The position numbers and the translations under genes are program-made. From positions 1 through 6,391 of the forward strand of contig JALRLA010000071.1 in the NCBI GenBank assembly GCA_023254645.1: a stretch of DNA of 6,391 nucleotides, read 5' to 3'. Source of the DNA: Bacteroidia bacterium. Its GTDB lineage: Bacteria > Bacteroidota > Bacteroidia > NS11-12g > UBA955. Shown here in pieces: positions 1 through 4,761 of this stretch (positions within the stretch are counted from its first letter, which is position 1; each line of letters begins with the position of its first letter). The notes beneath the pieces are model-generated. The model had not been told where the DNA came from, did not search any database, and saw only the letters and a list, made by a program, of their open reading frames with translations.

Positions 1-807
1 CCAAACAGCGCTGTGCAAAATGAGTTTGCGGTGACTAGCTGAGCTCAACAATTCACGCGCAATGTGCGGCGCTACCAATCCGATAAACGATATAGGGCCG
101 CAAATGGCGGTCATACATGCGGCGCTTACGGCGCCTCCAGCAATCATCCAATGCCTGGTCTTTTTCAAGGACAATCCGCCGCTCTGAGCGTATAGGTCAC
201 CCAACAGGTAGGCATCCATTCGGGTTGAAATCATCAGCGCCAGGGCCAATAACCCCATGAAAAGGCCCACTATGCTGGGCAGGCTTTCGAGGGTGACTCG
301 TTCAAATGAGCCCATGCTCCAAAGAGAGAACATTTTGAGTCGTTCGGCGCTGGCGACATTTTGAAGCAGGTCGGTGGCCGCTCCGAAAACAAAGCTCAAG
401 ACCATGCCCACCAACAGCAATTGGTAGGGGTGGCTGTGCTTACGTGCCAGACCCAATTGCAAGAGCAAGGCCAAAAAGGCGCCCCCAAGGGCCAGTAAAA
501 TCTGTTCAGTGGTTCCCAGTAGCCAGCCCCATTGCTGTTCGGCCCAGAACAAACCCAAAGCCATGGCCAACGTGGCTCCCGGGCTAATGCCAATCAAGAA
601 AGGTCCGGCCAACGGGTTGCGAAACAGGGTTTGCAAAAACACCCCTGACAAAGCCAGGGTTGAGCCACCAACCAATGCACCTATGACCCTAGGAATTCGA
701 AATTCCCAGAGCAAATATTCGTGCTTCCACGTATCGCCCCAGTACAGTTCCAAACCCGCTATCAACAGGGTCAGCAAGAATACGATGAAACTGAGGCGTG
801 ACTTCAT
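1..807 (-). CDS. FecCD/BtuC-family ABC transporter permease (partial, C-terminus off the left edge)
   Basis: This is the inner-membrane permease of an ABC importer for siderophore-iron, heme or cobalamin. I translated it by hand from the ATG at 807-805; the frame stays open to base 1, giving 269 residues of a family usually about 330-350 long, so the last segment is missing. Visible family signatures are RIPRV at residues 37-41, then GGSTLALSG and FRNPLAGP at about 47-69, and GPISFIGLVAPHIAR at 237-251, the cytoplasmic region expected to contact the ATPase. Several long hydrophobic stretches fit a multi-spanning protein, beginning with an N-terminal helix at about 7-22. Its ATG overlaps the stop of the upstream binding-protein gene (ATGA), which implies translational coupling. 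No Shine-Dalgarno is evident. The family is secure; the ligand cannot be read from the sequence. The ATPase is probably further left, outside the window. Confidence 0.93.
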   Translation of the reverse strand, partial: MKSRLSFIVFLLTLLIAGLELYWGDTWKHEYLLWEFRIPRVIGALVGGSTLALSGVFLQTLFRNPLAGPFLIGISPGATLAMALGLFWAEQQWGWLLGTTEQILLALGGAFLALLLQLGLARKHSHPYQLLLVGMVLSFVFGAATDLLQNVASAERLKMFSLWSMGSFERVTLESLPSIVGLFMGLLALALMISTRMDAYLLGDLYAQSGGLSLKKTRHWMIAGGAVSAACMTAICGPISFIGLVAPHIARELLSSASHRKLILHSAVW

Positions 808-1922
808 GGCTGAGGCGATAAGCAGCGGTAAAAATACAGGTCTTCGGCTGGAATCGCCGTGTCTTGGGTCAGATGCTGCAAATCAGAAAGCAGGCGATCC
901 GGGCGCACTCCACCTTCGTTGTACCAGCGGTTTACCTGTCCGGCAAAGTCACCTTTGTCGCATTGGGCCATGCGGCTAGGTAGCCAAGCGCTTTGCTTCA
1001 TGATGCGGGGAGCGCGTTCGACAACGCAATCCCAATCGGGACAATCACCGGGATGTATCCACAGGGCACCTGGATTTTCTTCCAGAAGTTGGGCGGCTTC
1101 TTCAATGCCTAAAACGACCGATTCGCTGCCTTCGCTCTGAGGCCAAATGGGAATGCCGCCGGCATCCCGAATCAAGGTGCCCAAGTAGGATTGGCCACCT
1201 GGGAAGGCCCAGGTCCCGGAATAGGGTAGGTTGCAAAAAACAGGACGAGGTTTCAGGCTCCGCTGAGCCAATTGCTGGTAGTGCTGGGAAATGTCGGAAA
1301 AGAGAGAGTCAGCCTTCGGGTAATTGCCCAATAAGAAGCCGATGGCTCGCAGCCACTCTGATTTAGCTAGAGGGTGGGCTTCACGGTAGTTTTGAATCCA
1401 AACAACGGGAATATGAGGCTGAAGTCGCTCGATTTCTTCGCGGCTGCCCGACTCAAAAAAATAGTGCAGCAAGAGGTCGGGTTCGCTTTGAATGAGGGCG
1501 TCCCGATTGAAGTTGCCTCCAAGCGAAAATTGCACCAAATCTTCCCTGATTTTCACCAAATGAGGTTGGTAGGAACGCTGATCGACCGCTACAATTCTTT
1601 CCTGGCATTTCAGGGCAGAAAGGAGGCCACTGATGACGCCTGATCCGCTGGCGATTCGCAAACGAGCGTCCAAGTGGGTGTAGCCTGAATAGGCATGAGG
1701 TCCCCATTGAAATTGACCCAAGGTGTCGCCATTGCCGGGGTCGAGCACCAGCAAAAAACTGTCTTGATCTTGGGTGCCCAAGCGAAAACCCCGGGCGTAT
1801 TGATTGTCCAGCCAGCTGGGCTGAGCCATGCGAAGTTTCCCCTTCGATTCCTGACAGCCGCTAGCGATCAATAGGCAGGTGAAGGCAATGGCAAGGGCAA
1901 TATGCAGGCGTCGAAGGTTCAA
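804..1922 (-). CDS. ABC transporter substrate-binding lipoprotein, BtuF/FhuD-like (Peripla_BP_2)
   Basis: This is the periplasmic, membrane-anchored binding protein that would deliver a chelated-metal or cobalamin-type ligand to the downstream permease. I chose the TTG at 1922: it gives 372 residues with a compact lipoprotein signal peptide (MNLRRLHIALAIAF..., lipobox ASGC, lipidated Cys23). An ATG at 1991 would add 23 residues with a second hydrophobic stretch and lies upstream of the best promoter box, so it is less likely. Family features are RIVAVDQR at about 109-116, LIQSEPDLLL at 144-152 (the usual 'E/D-PDL' segment), EAHPLAKSEWLRAIG at 181-195 (typical of BtuF-like proteins), PGGQSYLGTLIRDAGG at 241-256, and a C-terminal GGVRPDRLLSDL at 337-348. 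The stop overlaps the permease start by 4 nt. Cobalamin or siderophore are the likely ligand classes; the sequence does not decide between them. Confidence 0.9.
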   Translation of the reverse strand: MNLRRLHIALAIAFTCLLIASGCQESKGKLRMAQPSWLDNQYARGFRLGTQDQDSFLLVLDPGNGDTLGQFQWGPHAYSGYTHLDARLRIASGSGVISGLLSALKCQERIVAVDQRSYQPHLVKIREDLVQFSLGGNFNRDALIQSEPDLLLHYFFESGSREEIERLQPHIPVVWIQNYREAHPLAKSEWLRAIGFLLGNYPKADSLFSDISQHYQQLAQRSLKPRPVFCNLPYSGTWAFPGGQSYLGTLIRDAGGIPIWPQSEGSESVVLGIEEAAQLLEENPGALWIHPGDCPDWDCVVERAPRIMKQSAWLPSRMAQCDKGDFAGQVNRWYNEGGVRPDRLLSDLQHLTQDTAIPAEDLYFYRCLSPQP

Positions 1923-1932
1923 AGTAGACTTG

Positions 1933-1940
1933 CAAAAGTA
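1933..1940 (-). promoter_or_regulatory. Putative Bacteroidota -7 box for the ABC importer operon
   Basis: Read on the minus strand this is TACTTTTG, an exact match to the TAnnTTTG -7 element. A TTTTTG tract 16 nt further upstream could act as the -33 element, though the spacing is short. Ten nucleotides separate the box from the proposed TTG start at 1922, so the leader would be only a few bases long. CAAAnnTA occurs at only two places that I found on this strand in the window, both just upstream of minus-strand genes. Confidence 0.5.
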
Positions 1941-1992
1941 CAGAAATGCGAACAGGCAAAAATTCTGTGCAAACAGCCCCGAAAAAAGCATT

Positions 1993-2000
1993 GACCTTTG
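1993..2000 (+). promoter_or_regulatory. Possible -7 box for the ftsB-like gene (one mismatch)
   Basis: GACCTTTG differs from TAnnTTTG only at the first base. It ends 4 nt before the proposed GTG start, so a transcript from here would be leaderless or nearly so. I see no good -33 element. It shares the 82-bp divergent region with the importer promoter. Weak evidence on its own. Confidence 0.25.
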
Positions 2001-2004
2001 TGAG

Positions 2005-2295
2005 GTGAACCACCCATTGTACCGATATCGCTACGGCATAGTTCTGGGATTTTTCCTGCTGTGGATGTCGTTTTTCGATGTCAACAACTTCGTATACCGC
2101 TATCGCTTGGGTGCCGAAATTCGGGATTTGGAAGACAACATCAGCCGACACAAAGCCGAAATTGAAGGTTTGAAGCGTCAGCGAAATGAATTGTTTTCCA
2201 GCCCCATGAATTTGGAAAAATTCGCCCGTGAGCGCTACTTGATGAAGCGCGACGGCGAAGATGTTTTTGTCATCCAAGAAAGTCAAGCTCCGTGA
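2005..2295 (+). CDS. FtsB/DivIC-like septum formation initiator protein
   Basis: This is a small single-pass inner-membrane cell-division protein of the DivIC/FtsB family (PF04977), expected to pair through its coiled coil with an FtsL-type partner and link early and late divisome proteins. From the GTG at 2005 it has 96 residues: a short basic/aromatic N-terminus (RYRY at 7-10), one membrane helix at about 11-24 ending in FFD, a charged coiled-coil segment at about 33-64, and the conserved tail NLEKFARERYLMKRDGEDVF at 69-88. The frame is open back to 1879, but that extension is antisense to the importer signal peptide, is highly basic and is absent from typical family members, so I reject it. 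A TTG at 2017 is another possible start. It lies upstream of dnaN on the same strand with no clear terminator between, so some read-through into dnaN is likely. Confidence 0.87.
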   Translation: MNHPLYRYRYGIVLGFFLLWMSFFDVNNFVYRYRLGAEIRDLEDNISRHKAEIEGLKRQRNELFSSPMNLEKFARERYLMKRDGEDVFVIQESQAP

Positions 2296-2325
2296 GCATG
2301 GGGTATGTTTATAAAACCAATAAAG

Positions 2326-2361
2326 TTGTGCATTTCTATTGCCTAGATGCCAATAGGTTTG
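2326..2361 (+). promoter_or_regulatory. Putative dnaN promoter (TTG...TAGGTTTG)
   Basis: TAGGTTTG at 2354-2361 is an exact TAnnTTTG -7 box. TTGTG at 2326-2330 supplies a -33-like TTG at a long but tolerable distance. Transcription would begin at about 2365-2368, giving a leader of roughly 38 nt before the dnaN ATG at 2405. This is the most conventional promoter arrangement in the window. Confidence 0.45.
2336..2356. promoter_or_regulatory. Small inverted repeat overlapping the dnaN -7 box
   Basis: CTATTG (2336-2341) and CAATAG (2351-2356) are perfect inverted hexamers with 15 bp between corresponding ends. The right arm overlaps the first bases of the TAGGTTTG box. The placement would suit a dimeric regulator's operator, but six-base arms are short and chance is a real possibility. 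Confidence 0.2.
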
Positions 2362-2368
2362 CATTATC

Positions 2369-2385
2369 CCTCGTACAGTGCGAGG
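2369..2385. repeat. 17-bp near-palindrome in the dnaN leader
   Basis: CCTCGTACAGTGCGAGG has perfect 5-bp arms (CCTCG / CGAGG). The inner bases are also largely complementary: T-G wobble, then A-T and C-G around a central A. It lies between the likely transcription start and the dnaN ATG, 19 nt before the ATG. It could be a hairpin in the mRNA leader or a DNA-binding site. Confidence 0.35.
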
Positions 2386-2404
2386 CTCAAATAGTTATCC
2401 AACC

Positions 2405-3526
2405 ATGAAATTCATAGCACCCTCATCCGAGTTGTTGCAGCACTTGCTGACCGTGAACGGGGCCATCATGTCCAAACCCCTGATTCCCATTCTGGAAAAT
2501 TTCCTGTTTGACATCAAGGGCCATGAACTCACCATTTATTCTACCGATTTGGAAACCAGCATGACCACGACCATGACGGTCGAGTCAAAAGACGATATGC
2601 GCGTGGCGGTTCCCAGCAAGATGGTGATTGACATTTTGCGTTCTCTGCCTGAGCAGCCCGTGACCTTCAATGTGGACCCTGCCACCCACGGCATCGAAGT
2701 CGTGAACAACAACGGTCGATACAAAATGGCCGGTCAAGATGGAATTGATTACCCCAGTCTTCCTGAGAAGAGCGGCGACGGTTCCTTTACAGTTCCCGCG
2801 AATGTGTTGTTGCGCGCCATTTCAAAGACCTTGTTCGCCGCTGGAAGCGACGAGCTTCGTTTGAATTTGACGGGCTTGTTCGTGGAGATGAAAGGGGATT
2901 CTGTGAATTTTGTGGCCACCGATGCTAACAAATTGGTTCGTTTTACCCGCAATGACCTGAAACCAGGTGTTGAGCACAACTTCATCATTCCCAAAAAGCC
3001 TTTGAACTTATTGAAGACGGCTTTGCCCAATGACGAGACTCCCGTTGTTGTCGATTACAACAATACCAATGTTTTCTTTAGCTTCGGTGATACCCAATTG
3101 ATCTGCCGCTTGTTGGATGAGCGCTACCCTGAATATGGAGCAGTTATTCCCGAGCAAAATCCACATGTCTTGACTATTTCTCGCATGGATTTCTTGAGCT
3201 CCATCAACCGTATCTCCATTTTTGCGAGCAAAACCACTCACCAGGTTCGCTTGAAAATCACGGGTTCTGAGTTGACCATTTCTGCCGAAGACATTGAAAT
3301 GGCCAACGAAGCCCAAGAAGTGGTTCATTGCGAATACGATGGAGACGATATGGAAATTGGATTCAATGCCAAATTCTTGAAAGAAATGTTGGCCGCTCTC
3401 GATAGCGATACCGTTCAATTGAAATTGTCTCAGCCCAATCGCGCAGGCTTGATTTTGCCAACCGACAACGACAACGACGAAAACATCACCATGTTGATCA
3501 TGCCGATGATGTTGAATAACTACTAA
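2405..3526 (+). CDS. dnaN: DNA polymerase III subunit beta (sliding clamp)
   Basis: This is the ring-shaped processivity clamp that tethers the replicative polymerase to DNA and recruits repair proteins. From the ATG at 2405 it has 373 residues, normal for the family; a GTG nine codons upstream is in frame but adds an atypical MRGSNSYPT leader. The three clamp domains are all present, at about 1-120, 125-245 and 246-373. Diagnostic segments are RYKMAGQDGIDYPSLP at 105-120, FAAGSDELRLNLTG at 144-157, ATDANKLVR at 171-179, RLLDERYPEYGAVIP at 235-249, and the C-terminal IMPMML at about 365-370, matching the usual VMPMRL end that lines the partner-binding pocket. It is followed by a strong terminator. 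There is no dnaA in the window. Confidence 0.98.
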   Translation: MKFIAPSSELLQHLLTVNGAIMSKPLIPILENFLFDIKGHELTIYSTDLETSMTTTMTVESKDDMRVAVPSKMVIDILRSLPEQPVTFNVDPATHGIEVVNNNGRYKMAGQDGIDYPSLPEKSGDGSFTVPANVLLRAISKTLFAAGSDELRLNLTGLFVEMKGDSVNFVATDANKLVRFTRNDLKPGVEHNFIIPKKPLNLLKTALPNDETPVVVDYNNTNVFFSFGDTQLICRLLDERYPEYGAVIPEQNPHVLTISRMDFLSSINRISIFASKTTHQVRLKITGSELTISAEDIEMANEAQEVVHCEYDGDDMEIGFNAKFLKEMLAALDSDTVQLKLSQPNRAGLILPTDNDNDENITMLIMPMMLNNY

Positions 3527-3552
3527 ATCTAAATTTACCTGTAAGTGTATTG

Positions 3553-3585
3553 AGTCCCGGGTTCTTTTGAGCTCGGGACTTTTTT
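3553..3585 (+). terminator. Rho-independent terminator of dnaN
   Basis: A 12-bp stem (AGTCCCGGGTTC with GAGCTCGGGACT, two G-T wobbles) closes on a TTTT loop and runs directly into six Ts at 3580-3585. It begins 26 nt after the dnaN stop. The bases left of the stem are not A-rich, so it should act on the plus strand only. Confidence 0.9.
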
Positions 3586-3658
3586 ATAAACTTGGTGCTA
3601 CTGCCTTGCCCAGTCGCTGCCTTCGCAACGGAATATGGCTGGCCATTCCTGGGCTAAG

Positions 3659-3690
3659 TGCCCCAAGTCTAGGGTCAAGTAAAAACGGCC
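3659..3690. repeat. 32-bp imperfect direct repeat, copy 1
   Basis: This copy matches 3734-3765 at 28 of 32 positions; all four differences are transitions. The shared core includes CTAGGRTCAAG and AAAAACGGCC. Weaker similarity at the same 75-bp offset extends left (GGCCAT at 3641 and 3716; CTTCGCAACGG at 3621 against GTTCGGAAGGG at 3696), suggesting a degenerate 75-bp tandem unit. This copy carries the T-tract end of the proposed yggS terminator on the minus strand. Confidence 0.75.
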
Positions 3691-3707
3691 TCTTCGTTCG
3701 GAAGGGC
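3681..3707 (-). terminator. Probable rho-independent terminator of yggS
   Basis: On the minus strand GCCCTTC and GAAGAGGC pair (7 bp with one bulged A) around a CGAAC loop, followed by CGTTTTTA. It lies about 43 nt past the yggS stop, facing the dnaN terminator across the convergent region. The stem is modest, so confidence is moderate. Confidence 0.55.
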
Positions 3708-3733
3708 TTGCAAGCGGCCATGCGCAGCTGGAC

Positions 3734-3765
3734 TGCTCCAAGCCTAGGATCAAGCAAAAACGGCC
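3734..3765. repeat. 32-bp imperfect direct repeat, copy 2 (overlaps the yggS 3' end)
   Basis: This is the second copy of the repeat at 3659-3690, 28 of 32 identical. Its right half encodes the last few residues and the stop codon of yggS on the minus strand (Ala-Val-Phe-Ala-stop), so the repeat boundary runs into the gene. Either the yggS end was duplicated into the intergenic region or a repeat element abuts and reshaped the yggS terminus. Confidence 0.75.
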
Positions 3766-4400
3766 GACCCTACTCGAACCAAATTACTGCCCTCTTCTAT
3801 GGCCCAAGCATAGTCTCCACTCATTCCCATTGACAGAGTATCAAAGCTTGAACTCATGTTCTTTTTGCACTCGACGTACAGCTGCTTAGCCCTACGAAAT
3901 TCTCCTTTTACCAGTTTTTCATCGTCGCTAAAGGTGGCCATGGCCATCAGACCTTTCCATTCCGTGTTGGGGTAGCTGCCCGCTAAAACGGCTTCTTGGA
4001 AGGAGGGGAAATCGGCTAGGCTGATGCCAAACTTGCTCTCTTCTTGAGCCACGTGCAACTGCGCCAAAAACGGAATCACTCGCCCGTGTTTTTCGGCTTC
4101 CTTTTGAATCGTCTCGAGCAATTTGATGCTGTCGACCGAGTGAATCAAATGAACGAAGGGAGCGATGTACTTGACTTTGTTGGATTGCAGATGCCCAATC
4201 AAATGCCAGTGAATATCTTGGGGAAGGGCCTCGGCTCTTTCCAACAAGGCTTGAACCCGATTTTCAGCAAAGTGCCTTTGACCGGCATCGTAGGCCGCCT
4301 GAATCTCTTCAATGCTTCTGTATTTGCTGACCACCACCAAGGTGGCTTTGTCGTCAATGTTTGATTTCAAGCGGTTTAGGTTCTCTTCAATGCGATTCAT
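3750..4400 (-). CDS. yggS: YggS-family pyridoxal-phosphate homeostasis protein (PLPBP)
   Basis: This is a cytoplasmic alanine-racemase-fold protein that binds PLP without known catalysis and keeps B6 vitamers balanced. The 216 residues carry the family landmarks: the PLP lysine in VVSKYRS (Lys26), FAENRVQ at 44-50, HWHLIGHLQSNK at 64-75, a HSVDS segment, FGIS, GLMAMAT, SMGMSGD at 190-196 (phosphate binding) and RVGSAVF at 209-215. The ATG at 4400 gives the expected N-terminus. The end is slightly unusual: homologues usually finish GxR after the (A/S)-hydrophobic-F motif, whereas here a single Ala precedes the stop, and that terminus lies inside the 32-bp repeat. It is divergent from the DUF4296-mutS2 unit with only 22 bp between start codons. 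Confidence 0.96.
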   Translation of the reverse strand: MNRIEENLNRLKSNIDDKATLVVVSKYRSIEEIQAAYDAGQRHFAENRVQALLERAEALPQDIHWHLIGHLQSNKVKYIAPFVHLIHSVDSIKLLETIQKEAEKHGRVIPFLAQLHVAQEESKFGISLADFPSFQEAVLAGSYPNTEWKGLMAMATFSDDEKLVKGEFRRAKQLYVECKKNMSSSFDTLSMGMSGDYAWAIEEGSNLVRVGSAVFA

Positions 4401-4407
4401 TTTTGGC

Positions 4408-4415
4408 TACCTTTG
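4408..4415 (+). promoter_or_regulatory. Putative -7 box for the DUF4296-mutS2 unit
   Basis: TACCTTTG is an exact TAnnTTTG match. Seven nucleotides separate it from the GTG start at 4423, which implies a leader of only a few bases. The -33 region falls inside the yggS coding sequence and shows no clear TTTG at the ideal spacing. Confidence 0.45.
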
Positions 4416-4422
4416 AAAGTCA

Positions 4423-4761
4423 GTGGGAACACTCAAAAATACGGCCTTTCTTTTGCTTTGCTTCTTGGCTTCCTGCCAACAAGGCCCCAGCTTGTCTTCA
4501 GACGAAATGAAGAAGGTTTTGGTTGATGCCGTATTGTTGGAAGCGGGTCAGCAACAGCAGTACAATTTTGGAGTATTGCCTGACTCTGCTTGGCTGCGCG
4601 ATTATCGATTTGTATTGGCCAAACATGGATTGGATACGGGACAATTTTATCCGGCGCTTCGCTGGTTCAAAGCGCACCCTGATCAATACGCAAAGGTCTG
4701 GGAAGGAGTGATAACGGAATTGCAAAAACAAGAGCTCGAACGCCGAGAAAAACATCCGTGA
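4423..4761 (+). CDS. DUF4296 domain-containing lipoprotein, function unknown
   Basis: A 112-residue protein starting at GTG with a short lipoprotein signal peptide: LKNTAFLLLCF, lipobox LASC, lipidated Cys18. The mature part fits the DUF4296 family (PF14129), a Bacteroidota family of small lipoproteins: LSSDEMKKVLVDAVLLEA at 24-41 is the characteristic opening segment, followed by a helical region with FVLAKHGLDTGQFYPALRWF and a tail rich in Glu, Lys and Arg. No catalytic residues are apparent. No ATG lies in frame near the start, and any later start would lose the signal peptide. It overlaps the mutS2 start by 4 nt (GTGA), so the two are probably co-translated, although a periplasm-facing lipoprotein and a cytoplasmic DNA-binding ATPase have no obvious shared role. 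Confidence 0.87.
   Translation: MGTLKNTAFLLLCFLASCQQGPSLSSDEMKKVLVDAVLLEAGQQQQYNFGVLPDSAWLRDYRFVLAKHGLDTGQFYPALRWFKAHPDQYAKVWEGVITELQKQELERREKHP
4434..4441 (-). promoter_or_regulatory. Putative -7 box for yggS, inside the DUF4296 coding start
   Basis: Read on the minus strand this is TATTTTTG, an exact TAnnTTTG match 33 nt before the yggS ATG at 4400. I see no clear -33 element. It lies within the first codons of the divergent lipoprotein gene, so the two outgoing transcripts would overlap at their 5' ends. Confidence 0.4.

Noticed and set aside
509..979. Plus-strand open frame of 156 codons
   Set aside because: It is antisense to the FecCD permease and the binding-protein 3' end, both of which show strong family motifs.
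1387..1394. TAGTTTTG promoter-like box on the plus strand
   Set aside because: It lies deep inside the importer gene on the opposite strand with no gene downstream in that direction; treated as background.
1879..2004. N-terminal extension of the ftsB-like gene
   Set aside because: It is antisense to the importer signal peptide, compositionally odd (a run of Arg), and not found in typical DivIC/FtsB proteins. The GTG at 2005 gives a normal N-terminus.
2301..2320. Possible terminator after the ftsB-like gene (GGTATGTTTATAAAACC)
   Set aside because: The symmetry is imperfect, the stem would be almost all A-T, and no T-tract follows, so I do not call it a terminator.
1861..2364. Minus-strand open frame of 167 codons opposite the ftsB-like gene
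   Set aside because: It is antisense to a recognised conserved gene and shows no family features.
3706..3715. Perfect 10-bp palindrome GCTTGCAAGC
   Set aside because: It is short and isolated, with no conserved partner in the other repeat unit; chance is sufficient.
3567..3833. Plus-strand open frame of 88 codons with a repeated APSLGSSKNG peptide
   Set aside because: It begins inside the dnaN terminator and ends antisense to yggS. The repeated peptide is simply the 32-bp DNA repeat read in one frame, and no plausible protein family is visible.
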